Source of the DNA: Dichomitus squalens LYAD-421 SS1
Lineage: Eukaryota; Basidiomycota; Agaricomycetes; Polyporales; Polyporaceae
Assembly: GCF_000275845.1 (NCBI RefSeq)
Contig: NW_006766889.1
Coordinates: forward strand, 795,643-859,642
DNA: 64,000 nt
Direction: 5' to 3'
The position numbers and the translations under genes were made by a program. Of the stretch, positions 22,188-34,051 are shown in pieces. How positions within the stretch are numbered: the stretch's first letter is position 1; each line of letters starts with the position of its first letter. The notes under the pieces were generated by a model, which was not told the DNA's origin, ran no database searches, and saw only the letters and a program-made list of their open reading frames with translations.

Positions 22188-24714
22188 ATGCTGTACAGAA
22201 GCGGCTTTCTTGTGCTCGCCTTGGGCGCCACGCGTGTCCTGGGAGCTTTGTTTCAGGGACCAACAGAAGAAGTCCTGAAAGGGAGTTATGACGTTATTGT
22301 CGTAGGAGGTGCGCTATGGGTTCTTGAGCTACCGCGCGGAGACGACCTGACAGGTTTGTGAGACAGGCGGTGCGGGGGGCGGGGCCATGGCCTCGCGTTT
22401 GTCGGAGGACCCCGATATCCGAGTATTACTCATCGAAGCGGGGAGCTCGTAAGTAATGAAGCTCCTACAGAAGCATACATCCACTAATTTCGGTTGAATG
22501 TATGCACATAGCGATATTACAAACCTCAACAGCACAGTCCCTGGACTCGCGAATAATCTCGTCATGTCTGCTTTTGTAGGTTTTGACATATCGCATACAC
22601 AACTTCAGGCTGAGCCCGTACCTCCACAGGACTGGAATTTCACCACTACACCTCAAGCAGGGTACAACGGACGCTCCATTGACTACCCGCGAGGCTTTGT
22701 GTTGGGCGGATCCACCGCTATCAGTATGTCGCTCCTAGGTTGTTTGAGCGTGAGTTCGGTGAAACTCATACTGAAACGCAGACCAGATGTTATTCTGCAG
22801 AGGTACCGTTGATGACTACGACCGCTGGGCAAGAGTGACCGGGGACGAGGGATGGTCTTGGAAGTCACTCGCCCCCTTCATCTTCGCTGTGGACCATATG
22901 ACCCCACCAGTCGACCATCATAATACAACTGGAGAATTTAACCCAGTCCTTCATAAGAATGGTAAGTCTCCGGGAATGTTACTCGTGCCCCGCTTGACCG
23001 GTCATCACAGGCCCTGTCTCTATCAGCGTGGACAGCTTGATCTTAGATACAAACACGCGTGTCCTAGAGACAACTCAACAGCTCCCTGACCTGTTTCCGT
23101 TCAACTTAGACTACAATTCTGGAACTAGCGTTGGCGTCGGTAAGTGCTCCTTGATTACAGATCACCGATTTTGTTTAAACGCCTGCTTTTGTAGCTTGGA
23201 AGCAAAACGCCGTATGTTACACTGCCGAACTTCACGACTAGCTAGCTAATCGGACCACCAGATCCTTAATGGTCACCGAGTAACTTCGGCCACCTCGTAC
23301 CTTGCACAAGCCATGAATCGCAAAAATCTCGATGTTGTGGTCAATACTCGTGTAACAAAGGTGTTCCCAGTAGGAACAGAGGATGGGAAGCCAGTGTTCC
23401 GAGGGGTTGAGTTTGCTCAGACAGCTGACGGTAGCTACTCTTTCTACCTGAATGCGCTTACAGCCACTCAAAGACCCACTCAGGACCCCGCCATACCCTG
23501 AAGGCGACTCAGGAGGTCATTCTGTCCGCAGGATCACTCAAGACGCCACACATCCGTGAGTGGATTCCTTCATCGACCACATGCATGTTCAGTTGAACTA
23601 AGCTTCCACTAGTGATGCTTTCTGGCATAGGTGACTCCGCACACCTGTCATCATTCGGGATCAAAACCATCGTCGATCTTCCTGGCGTTGGGCAGAATCT
23701 TCACGTACGGTCTCTCATTCCCATTGGTCTCGCTTGTCTTACAGGGGACGCAGGACCATGCTTTCCTAGGCAATAGTTGGACGGTGAACTCGACCAACAC
23801 GCTCGACGACCTGCAACGCAATGCCACCGCCGCCGCAGAGGCGCTTGCGCTCTGGAAGGCCAATGCAACAGGTCCGCTCAGTGTGGCAGCAGGCTCCAGC
23901 CAATTTGGATTTGTACGCATCCCGAACGCTACCGCGTTCTTCCAGCAATTCGGCGTGGAGGATCCCAGTGCCGGCCCTACCTCCGGGCACATCGAGCACA
24001 TTCCTACTGTAAGCTGTGCTATCGTATTGCCCTCACTGTGTGCGCTAGAGCTAATGCGAACTCGATGAACAAGAACTCGTATGTCTCGACCACGGTCCCC
24101 ATCCCAGCTGAAGGGCACTTTTTCGCCATCATCACTGCCGTAATCTCACCTACTGCTCGTGCGCACTTTCCTCATCCCATGACGTCACGCGCTCACCCAT
24201 AGGATGTCTGTCAAGGGGGTAACGTCACGTTGAGATCTAGCGACCCCTTCGATGCCCCACTAATCAACCCGGCCCTCCTTGGGAACGACGTCGACCTCGC
24301 GATCATGCGCGAGGGCGTCAAAGCCGCGCGTGCGTTCGTCAAGGCTCCCGCCTGGTCGGGCTACATCATCAGCGAGTTTGGGGAATTCGGGAACGCGACG
24401 ACGGAGGACGCGCTCAATGAGTACATCCGCAACAACTCTGCCACTGTCGACCACCCGGTGGGCTCAGTCGCGATGGGCAAGGACGAGCCTGCGCCGCTTA
24501 CGCCTGATTTGAAGGTCAGGGGGACGGTGGGCCTGCGGGTGGTCGACGCGTCTGCATTCGTGAGTTCAACTGAGATATTCGCCCTCCAAACGCGCGAGTG
24601 CTGACTACGGGATTGTTGGTGTAGCCTTTCATCCCGTCGGGACATACCCAGGGCCCGACCTACATCCTTGCCGAGCGTGCGGCGCACCTCGTTCGGGCCG
24701 ATCTGAAGAAGTGA
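22188..24714 (+). CDS. Secreted GMC oxidoreductase, aryl-alcohol-oxidase-like (copy 2)
   Basis: Tandem paralogue of the preceding gene with the same domain order and nearly the same intron positions. The signal peptide MLYRSGFLVLALGATRVLGA is followed by YDVIVVGG and GAGGAMASRLSED. Signature 1 is YPRGFVLGGSTAIS and signature 2 is SAGSLKTPHI joined to LMLSGIG. The active-site histidines are in TVDHPVGSVAMG and SGHTQGPTY. It ends VRADLKK. At 23705-23744 a 40-nt segment with GT and AG ends interrupts the region after VGQNL; copy 1 has no interruption there. Removing it restores QDHAFLGNSW in frame with a His-Gly-Thr insertion. If it is not spliced, the gene is frameshifted. All other junctions close, so a functional gene is favoured. 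Confidence 0.87.
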
Positions 24715-25268
24715 TGTTGGACGCTGTTCGATCGTGTAATGTATATTGTGCGATCCGATAGATGATGATTTGCATCGCGAGCCCCGTTTGGGTCTACCGA
24801 CATGGTGCTATGCAACTGGCGTTTCGTAAGAACAATATCTCGATCTGACGGAAACATCCCGGCTGTGATCCCACACATTACGACAGGCACGAGGTACTGA
24901 CATATGTGGCATGCATTAACGTTGAGCACGAGAGTTATTGTTCCAATCGCAGCCAGTCGATGCTTCGACCGACTGCACTCGGTTGTAGCAGCGTGATCCG
25001 ATCCCTACGTGGCGCGTTGTGTAGAACGAGTTGCGATTTGACGTACGAGGCGGCTTGGGGAAGAGAGACAGTTGGGGCTAGCTCTGCGGTGGTGGCGGGA
25101 AGGGATGCAGACGGAAGCGCTGATTGCGGCATTCGCGGCCGGGTGACGTCTGGATTCTGGATGTGAGAGTCGAGACGCGCCGGCGCGTAGCAACTTGCCC
25201 TCGTCCTGTTTACGTCTGCAGGCTCAGATCCCTCTTCCTCGTCGCCATTCCCCCACGCTCCCACCGCC
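24715..25268. other. Intergenic, 3' of GMC copy 2 and 5' of the exchanger gene
   Basis: Nothing coding is supported. The last 70 bases before 25269 are CT-rich, as is usual before fungal starts. Confidence 0.4.
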
Positions 25269-28200
25269 ATGGCCAGTGGCGCACATTATTCGTCCGAGCC
25301 GGAGCAGGACGACGTCGGGTTCAGCACAGTGGGAACAACGCCGACACCCAGTGCAGTCCAGGGTTCCAGAGGGCCGCTGTACCGTACCGTGAGCCACAGC
25401 TCTCAGTGGTCCGTCCCCGAGACCCCCTCCCATCACCTCCAGGGTACGTCCTACTTCACACAGCGCCCCGCATCGCCCACCCCACGCCGCGTGCACTCCG
25501 CGAACCCCAGTGCTGCCGGCAGGAACGTATCCATTAGCTCGACCACCAGGCGGAGAGGCGCGCGCAGCACGAGCGTCACAAGTTCGCATGCCACGACGAG
25601 AGGGTACAACGATGACGGGCAGCCCCTCAACGAGGAGAACGAGGATGTGTCGGGCTCTGCTGATGAGCACGAGGACTCGTCAGGCGAGGGCACTCCGCAA
25701 GCGGGTGACGGACGCGCGGCCGATGACGATGAGGACGAGGACCGCGAGGAGGACCCGATAACGCTCAGGGACAGGCAGTCGCTCATCAATGTCGAGCATC
25801 CCTTCGGTCTGCCCATCTGGAAGCCGGCGTTGTACAAGAAGCAACGTTCCGTGACCAAATACGCCGACCAGGCGCTGCATTCGATACCTAGTGCTCAGGC
25901 GGAGCGCCATCTCCTGCCAGGCAACATCTTCTGGCTTGTCGCGTTTGGGTGGTGGCTCGCTGTCAGCTTCTTCGCCGTCTCAGCTTTTCTCTACCTTATT
26001 CCCAAAGGCGGCCGACGCTTCTCGACCCTCATATTCGGTCTCGGATGGTACATTGCATGGCCCTTCGGGAAGTACGTAGAGGGCGAGCTCGGCGCCCTCC
26101 CTGATGATGAGGAACAAGGTATCCCCCCCGGCTCTGCTGCGACAGAGCAGTTCTCTTTCCCCGAGAATGTCCATGCGGCGGGGAGTTCCCAGAATTCTGC
26201 CTCTGCACAATCGACAATAACGCCTAGGACTGGCATCATCCATGAGCCCAGCTCAGAGTCTTGGGCTGCAGTACCGACCGCGACGACATCTCTTCTCGGG
26301 CGTTCGAATGGCAATTCTTCTCGTCCTTCTGTTCGTCCAGCAAAGTCATACGGCGCCACTGTCTCCGGTGCCTATGGCGTTGATATCTCCGCGGACAAGG
26401 AGGCAGAGTACTGGCTAGGCAAGGCATGCTTCTGGCTCGCGCTCATCACGATCATTGCTCCCCTTCTTCTCCTGGTCTCACTCGTGTGCTGGTTCTTCAT
26501 ATTCACCATCCCCATGGCGAGGCTCAACTGGGCACTCATCAAGCACCTCTACGAGCATCCAACGTCAATCCGCTTCTGTGCAGCGCCGATAATCCCTATA
26601 GTCCACGAGGACGAAGTTGTACGTGAGGGTGAGGAAGGCCGAGATGTGGAGGCGACTCCGGTAGCCTTCAAGCATGCCAGGTTGTCCGCCGGCCAAGCCG
26701 CCCCGTCCGGCTCACCAACCTCAACCGTCCTTCTGTGTACCTACAGGGCGTGGGGTTGGAAGTACTACAAGTACACGGTCGGTGGTGTCAACATCATCTT
26801 CGTCAACCTACTCCCATTCGTATTGTTCGCTATCTTAGACGGCATTGTCCTCCTGCCTCTGGTCGAGCGTCGCGAGCATCAGGGAAAGCACGTTCCTGCC
26901 TTCCTTGCCTTCATCACCTCTCGTGCACTCATCTTCGTGATGAGTCTGGCGTCCGTCATCCCGCTTTCGTACTTCATCGGCATGGCCGTCGCGTCTATCT
27001 CGGCCCAGTCGTCCATCGGTATGGGTGCAGTCATCAACGCGACTTTCGGTTCCATCATCGAGATCATCCTCTACGGCATCGCCCTCACGCAAAGCAAGGG
27101 CCACCTAGTCGAGGGCTCCATCGTTGGTAGTTTGCTCGCCGGTGTGCTCTTGATGCCGGGTATGAGTATGGTCAGCGGTGCGCTGAGGAGGAAGGAGTTG
27201 AAGTTTAACGCGAAGAGTGCCGGCGTTACCAGTATGCTGCTCATCATGGCGTTCATCGGTACCATCGCTCCGACCTTGTTCTACCAGACATACGGCAGTG
27301 TGAGTAGCTTCGTTCCAAGCACTCCATCTTACCGCTTGCTGAACGGACTCTGACAGTTCGAGCTCATCTGCGACGGATGCTCGTCTCACGACGGATCGTC
27401 TTTGACCAAGCCTTGGGTTTGCCAGCACTGCTATTACAAGCACCCTGATCCGGTGGATGACCCCTTCTATCAGTCCACGGTCAAGAGTCTGATGTTCTTC
27501 TGTGCTGTTGTGCTCCTTCTCGTAAGTCGCCACATCGTACGTATGACACATAGATGCTGATTTTTGCAACCTCTTCGTAGTCGTACCTTATTGGTCTGTG
27601 GTTCTCGCTGCGCACACATGCCAGTCAGATTTGGCAGAACCCTCAGCAGCTCTTGCAATCGCATGAGATCGTCGCTCCGAACAGCCGTCTATCCCTGTAC
27701 CATCGCCTACTCCCTGGCAAGCACAGCCTGCACCACAAGCCCAGCATTATAACTACACACACAGTCGACAGCGAATTACCGTCGCGGAGCGAGACCCCGG
27801 TTCCTCGCATAAACGAGCCCATCACAACCTCCGAAGCACAACCATCGACTGTGCACCCTACTGTGCCTTCTCCTCTCGCCCATACAGGGGTCGCCCGTCG
27901 CATCTCGTATGCGAACCCGCCGGCCGTCAACGGTCCAGGATACACTCCCATCATGGAGAGCGTAGACCATGCAATCAAGGACTCAGGCATCCAACCACTT
28001 GAGCTACCAGGTAGCCTCACCACGGACGAGTTCACGCGCGCCGTCGCCGTCGCCACCGTGAGCGCGCTAAGGCACCAGAACCAGGCGCGCTCGCCTGCGC
28101 GGCTGCGGACGTCGGGCGCGGAGATGGATGCGGGGCATGGAGGGCACGACGCGCCGTCGTGGAGCCGGACGACGAGTGCGAGCGTACTATTGGCTTGTAC

Positions 28201-28904
28201 GGCGCTATATGCGATCATCGCTGGTGAGTTTACCTATCTCGTGGCTTGATGCACTCCTCGACCATGCGAGCTGACTGAATCTGGGTATCGGGGAATGCAG
28301 AGATCTTGGTCGATGTCGTCGACGTCATCCTGGAGGGCTCTGGGATTGACGAGAAGTTCCTCGGGGTCACGCTGTTTGCGCTTGTGCCGAACACGACGGA
28401 ATTCATGAATGCCATCTCGTTCGCTATGAACGGCAACATCGCGCTTAGGTGAGAGCATTTGCTCTTCCAGTGGTTGTGCCCTATTGACATCGCTACCAAT
28501 CAGTATGGAAATCGGGTCTGCGTACGCGCTCCAGGTCTGCCTGCTCCAGATCCCCGCCATGGTCGCTTTCTCTGCTTGGTACGCCCCGGAGAGGATGGGG
28601 TCTGTTGCGGAAACTTTCACGTGAGTGCCCTCTGTTCGCTTGTTGTCGGCTGGCTAACCTTGAGTGCAGGCTGATTTTCCCTCGTTGGGACATCGTCGCG
28701 ATCATCCTGTCGGTGTTCTTGATGACCTACACCTACATCGAGGCAAAGAGCAACTATCATCGTGGTAGCATCCTCATCCTCTCCTACCTCGTGTTGTTGT
28801 CCGGCTTTTACTACGCGCCGAACCGTTCCGACGAGGACGAGTTGATGGCTGGTTGGTTCCAGCCGTTCGCGCAATCACTCGGCTCATTCTTTTCTCCTCG
28901 CTGA
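25269..28904 (+). CDS. VNX1: VNX1-like monovalent cation/H+ exchanger (CaCA superfamily)
   Basis: Exons 25269-27299, 27357-27521, 27581-28223, 28301-28448, 28504-28620 and 28670-28904 give 1,112 residues. The long hydrophilic N-terminus is Ser/Thr- and Asp/Glu-rich. Membrane segments begin near [18 protein letters not shown]. The two CaCA alpha repeats are visible as [20 protein letters not shown] and, after a long cytosolic loop, [21 protein letters not shown] Cys-rich ICDGC and CQHCYYKH pair sits between helices. Yeast Vnx1 is a vacuolar Na+ and K+/H+ exchanger of this size and layout; Ca2+ transport is the alternative for the superfamily. Location (vacuole) is inferred from the family. Confidence 0.9.
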
Positions 28905-29310
28905 GCTGAGCAGCTCAGCTTGACCTTAAACATACACACATCCCCATGCCCTCGTTGGGTGATACATATACCATGATTCGTTACCGCGTCACGATCTTCG
29001 ACTTGCCAAAGTGTTCCCTCTCTTCCAGGATTCGACAACCCCAAACCATACGTTATGCTTTGTCTCCGTACATCCGATGCCGATCCTCGTCTCTCCCTCT
29101 CAATAGCTACATAATCGACCGTCTCGCAAGTCGATTGGACAATGCAGTCATGTCGCTCTCACAGCTTCACATCACCTCGTAGTTATGTATCGCCAATGTA
29201 TCCGGACTAATACTTAGCTTTTCCGCGTACGATCCCTGCCAAGAGGCGCCCCAATGCTTGAGCGCTTGAGTTGTGACGTAAATGTGTGCTCGGCTCAAAA
29301 GTCAGCAACT
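28905..29310. other. 3' flank of the exchanger gene, nothing coding seen
   Basis: About 400 bp up to the inverted-repeat element. Likely 3' UTR and terminator; no gene. Confidence 0.4.
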
Positions 29311-29347
29311 TACTGCGACTTTCACATTGATACGGAAAACGCGTTTT
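29311..29347 (+). repeat. Left TIR of element B
   Basis: 37 bases, exact reverse complement of 29636-29672. The inner part contains the palindrome AAAACGCGTTTT. Confidence 0.9.
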
Positions 29348-29635
29348 GCGTGAGCCCGGCGCTCCTGGAGACGCCTGATGATCACGGGATGCAAACGCTG
29401 GAAACTGTGACACCGTAAATGGGTGTGTGACTCACCAGTTACCGGCAGGCCCAGATTGCCCCAGTGTTTCCGGTGCTCATACCAAAAAGCATTCAAATAA
29501 GGTGTTGGTAATCAAAGACATACTCTTTTCGCTAAAATGGTGAATATGGGGCTCTGGTAGAAGTTTGGGAGAAATCCATAGGAGCTACGTGACAGAGTTT
29601 GGCTCTCAAAGCGCCCTACAGACGCTGGGCTCGCA

Positions 29636-29672
29636 AAAACGCGTTTTCCGTATCAATGTGAAAGTCGCAGTA
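29636..29672 (-). repeat. Right TIR of element B
   Basis: Exact inverted copy of 29311-29347, ending GTCGCAGTA. Confidence 0.9.
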
Positions 29673-29831
29673 ATGCTAAATTTCGGAACCGCACCTTGAG
29701 AAGTTGGATCCAGTTAGACTCATACCGTCTAGTTGAAAGAATACGCTTGTCGCTAGCCTTGTTCTGCTGACTCTGCTCTAGTCTCATCACCGTTACACCG
29801 TTGAGCACACCCCTCGTCTGTACTTGCTCTC

Positions 29832-32800
29832 ATGGCAGCTGCAGAGGCCTTGGACGTGCGCAATGTTACGACGATTGGCCATGTCGACCATGGTAAGACT
29901 ACGATGATGGATGCCCTCTTAGCGGCCAACAACATCATCTCGACCCGGATGGCCGGTAAGATCAGATATCTCGACAGCAGAGAGGACGAGCAACAGCGGG
30001 GGATCACCATGGAAAGCAGCGCGGTTTCGCTGAGGTTCAAGGTCATGCAGAAGGGTCCTGAAGGAGGTACGTGCGCGATTGCAGTACATGCACGTAATCC
30101 CTTTCATGATTGCAGACCCTGTCCCGAAGACCTATGTCGTCAATATGATTGACACCCCTGGACATGTCGACTTCTCGAGTGAGGTCTCGACCGCTTCCCG
30201 CTTGTGCGACGGTGCCCTTGTCCTCGTCGATGTAGTTGAGGGTGTCTGCACGCAGGTGAGTGCCTGTATGCAGCTTCGCTTGAAGTGACGACCGCTGTCT
30301 GACTGGTCACGCTGCGTAGACAATCACCGTGCTCAGACAGGCATGGCAAGACAGACTCCGACCCATCCTGGTCATTAACAAGTTTGATCGCCTCATCACT
30401 GAGCTCAAGTTGTCGCCCATCGAGGCGTACCATCACCTGTCGCAGTTGATTGAGCAGGTCAATGCCGTCATGGGTAGCTTCTTCGCGAGCGAGCGGATGG
30501 AGGACGACCTTCGATGGCGGGAAGAGCGTGAACGCCGACTGGCCGCTAAGAAGGAAGCTCATGCGGAAGAAGTTGACGCGACCGTGAACGAAGAAGATGA
30601 GTATCAGGAAAAAGATGACGAAGACATCTACTTCGCTCCTGAGCGCGGTAATGTTGTCTTTGCGTCCGCGATTGATGGATGGGGGTTCCGTATCGGCAAA
30701 TTCGCACATCTGTACGCCGTGAAGCTAGGCATCAAAGAGAAGAACCTGCGGACGGTACTGTGGGGAGACTTCTACCTGGATCCGAAGACGAAGCGGGTCG
30801 TCAGTCATAAGCACCTTCGCGGTCGGTCGTTGAAGCCACTCTTCGTGCAGTTCGTGCTGGAGAACATCTGGGCTGTGTACGATGCTGTAGCGTTGAATCC
30901 GTATGTATCAATATATCTCCTTCACGCCATAGACGCTCAACTGAGGGACTTGTGCACATGTCTAGGAACCCGGACAAGGTCGCTAAGATCATCACAACGC
31001 TCGGACTCAAAATTCTCCCTCGCGACCAGAAGTCCAAAGACACCCGTCAGTTGCTTTCCCTCATCTTCTCCCAATGGCTCCCGCTCTCGACATGCGTCAT
31101 CCAGACCATCGTCGATATCGTCCCTCCACCTTCGGAAGCGCAACGCACTCGCATCCCGAAGATGCTCTACCCGGACCTCTACGAGCCAACTATCGCACCG
31201 AAGGACAGGCTCGAGGAGGTGCTGTACTCGTGCAACGGCAGTGACGACGCGCCCATGGTCGCGCTCGTCAGTAAGATGTTTGCTATCCCTAGCACGGAGC
31301 TGCCCGGGAACAAGAAAAAGTCCCTCACAGCTGACGAGATGCGTAGCCGTGCGAAGGCCACCAGGGAAGCCCGCGCTGCTGCTGCTGCTGCTGCGACGGC
31401 GGCTGCCTCTCCGGAAAGTGCGGCGCCAGAGTCATCTGTCCCGCTCGAGGAAGCGATGAACAACGCACAGCTGAAAGACAAGGAAGAGACGGAGAAACTG
31501 GAGACGGAAGACGAGGGCGAGACACTACTCGGGTTCGCACGCATTTACTCAGGCACGATTCGTGTCGGGACAACGATCGTCTGTGTCCTCCCCAAGTATA
31601 CCTCGACGCTAGGGCCTGCGCATCCGCGCAACAACCAGCACTTGGTCACCGCGCAGGTCAAGGAATTGTACACCATGATGGGGCGGGAGCTCGTGCCTGT
31701 GGAAAGTGTGCCTGCCGGAAACGTCTTCGCGGTGAGGGGTCTGGAGGGCAAGGTTTGGAGGAATGCTACCCTGTGCGCCCCGAGAGCAGCTGGTCTAGAA
31801 GAGGTGACGGACCTCTCTGAAGTGAAGGACTGCTTGGCCAATATGGCGGGGGTCATACGCTATGTGGGTCAGCCAGTTGCGGTGCTTTTATGTGGTACTG
31901 ACGGTCGGTTTCCGTAACAGGCTGCACCCATCGTTCGTGTTGCTGTGGAGCCGGAGCACCCTGCAGACATGCCTAAGCTCATCCGCGGGTTGAAGTTACT
32001 TGCTCAGTCCGATCCGTGTGTGGAAACGTTCCAGCAGCAGACAGGAGAGCACGTCATTTTGACCGCGGGGGAGCTGCATGGCGAGGTGGGTGACATCGTA
32101 CCTTGATAACCCTTGCGTCAGTGTGCTCATGTCTAGAACAGAGGTGTCTGAAGGATCTTCGAGAGCGCTTTGCGAAAATTGAGATCCACGCGTCAAAACC
32201 TATCGTACCATTCAGAGAAACAGCTGTGAAAGGTGTTGGTGAGTGTAAACCAGAGCTATCTACAACTCAAGCCCTCATCAACCATCTCAGATATGCCGCC
32301 TCCCAAGGTTTCGGGCGCGAAACGCGGCACTGTCCACGGTGCTGCAGCCCAGAATCTAGTCCGATTCACCATCCGCGCATCCCCTGTACCGCCATCCGTT
32401 TACGACTACCTCCACGACAATCTCGCCATCTTGCGCCGCATGCGGCTCGAGCGAAAAGCTGAGGGAGCGGACGCGAACAGCGCCATCGAGGGCGAGGACG
32501 CGATGGCTAGTCGAGATGAGGACTATGACGTTCAGGGCGATTACATCAAGAAGCCCACCGTGAAGGCAGAACAATTCTGGGATGTGCTCGCAGAGAAATG
32601 CAAGGCCGCGGGCGGGGAGTGGGCGGACATCGTGGACAAGATTTGGGCGTTCGGTCCCCTGCGCATGGGGACGTGTCTGTTGATCGACGCGCGGTCTGGG
32701 AAGCCGAACTCGTGAGTAATCATATCGTAGTCGATCCTCGGAAAGGATGTTGACGCTGTCTGGCAGACTGAAGCAACAAATGGTACATACGAAGTCGCAC

Positions 32801-33731
32801 GAGGAGATGATGGAACAGGACCCGCTTGCGCTCGCGTTCGACAACTATCTCGAGACTGGATTCCAGCTCGCGACTTTCCAGGGTCCGCTGTGCGCAGAGC
32901 CGGTTGAGGGTATGGCGTACTTTGTGGAGGCTGTCACGCTTGACAGGGAAGGCATCGAGCAAGAACAAGGTGTGTATTTCTTCCATGTCGATATTCCTCG
33001 GAGACTCAAGAAATGACTGCAACAGCTTCAAATCGGACGGCACACCTGACAGGGTCTCTCATATCTTCCGTTCGAGATACTTGCCGTAATGGCTTGCTGG
33101 ACTGGTCTCCAAGATTGATGTTGGCCATGTACACGTGTGATATCCAGGCTTCTAGTGAGTGTCAAGCTGATCATGGTTTTCACTTGCGTGATGTTTTGTA
33201 TCTGACAATGTTTCTCCTAGCCGACGTTCTCGGCAAGGTATACGGTGTAGTTGCGAAGAGGCGTGGGCGCATTGTGGCGGAGGAGATGAAGGAAGGGACA
33301 GAGTTCTTTACCGTTCGCTCGAAGCTTCCTGTCGTTGAGAGTTTCGGATTCGCGGATGGTATGTACCAGGATCCTGGGCGTTGGCTTGCCCTCTCTGATC
33401 TTGCTATGTGCGCCCGTCATCACCAGATATTCGGAAGCGCACGTCCGGCGCTGCCAGTCCGCAACTGATCTTCAGCGGGTGAGCGTTCTTCGCAGGTCCT
33501 GTTCCGCGTTAGAGTCTAGGGAGCTGATGCTATGGCGTTAGATACGAAATGCTCGATCAGGACCCATTCTGGGTTCCAACCACCGAGGAAGAACTGGAGG
33601 ACCTCGGCGAGAAGGCGGACCGGATTAACATCGCAAAGGCGTACATGGACTCGGTCCGTGAGCGCAAAGGCATGTTCGTGGACAAGAAAATCGTAGAGTT
33701 CGCTGAAAAGCAGCGGACGCTGAAGCGGTAG
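29832..33731 (+). CDS. EFL1: EFL1/RIA1 elongation-factor-like GTPase (60S maturation)
   Basis: Translational GTPase related to EF-2. With Sdo1/SBDS it evicts Tif6 from pre-60S subunits in the cytoplasm. Twelve exons sum to exactly 1,069 residues: 29832-30066, 30116-30255, 30320-30900, 30966-31851, 31921-32085, 32142-32238, 32291-32711, 32767-32969, 33053-33154, 33221-33358, 33427-33478 and 33542-33731. G1 is [11 protein letters not shown]2 lies in [11 protein letters not shown]3 is [12 protein letters not shown] and G4 is NKFDRL. The EFL1-specific acidic insert follows (residues about 210-240). An Ala-run insert (about 430-445) is encoded by GCT/GCG repeats. Domain IV/V blocks include [19 protein letters not shown]. 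The protein ends [11 protein letters not shown]. Complete and intact. Confidence 0.96.
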
Positions 33732-34051
33732 ACCGTAGCTCCCGGAGATTGATGTCATCATTTGTAGCATGTGCAATTCCCATACAGATGTATCCTTGCA
33801 GAGGTGGTAAACATGTAGCCTAACGCAGCTATTGACCAATCCGGAGGCTCGCGGCGCAATTGTTTTGGGAAGATATGTCAGAAAACAGGGCGTCATTGAC
33901 TATATTGGGCAACTTGCGCCCGTGTGGGAGAAATGGCAGTGGGCGTACTGCTGCTATGCAGCCCGGTGATCTGACCCCAGTCTCCCTTCATTTACGCCCT
34001 TCCCTGGGCTTTCGTCAAGCCTAATTCCCACATGCGACCTCGGTGGAGACC
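33732..34051. other. Short spacer between EFL1 and the RasGEF gene
   Basis: About 320 bp in tandem arrangement, so it must hold the EFL1 terminator and the RasGEF promoter. No other feature was seen. Confidence 0.4.

Larger units (their letters stand above)
29311..29672. mobile_element. MITE, element B (362 bp, 37-bp perfect TIRs)
   Basis: Perfect 37-bp terminal inverted repeats at 29311-29347 and 29636-29672. The outer ends read TACTGCGACTTTCACATTGA. Similarity decays over about 20 further bases inward. The TA at each end is consistent with the TA target duplication of Tc1/mariner-type or related elements. The 290-bp interior encodes nothing. The ends differ from element A, so it is a separate family. 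It sits between the exchanger gene and EFL1, ending about 160 bp before the EFL1 start, where it could affect the promoter. Confidence 0.8.

Noticed and set aside
5081..24714. A secondary-metabolite cluster from P450 reductase through the methyltransferase to the GMC oxidases
   Set aside because: There is no backbone synthase, terpene cyclase, P450 or cluster-type transporter. The intervening genes are unrelated and the reductase is a general housekeeping enzyme.
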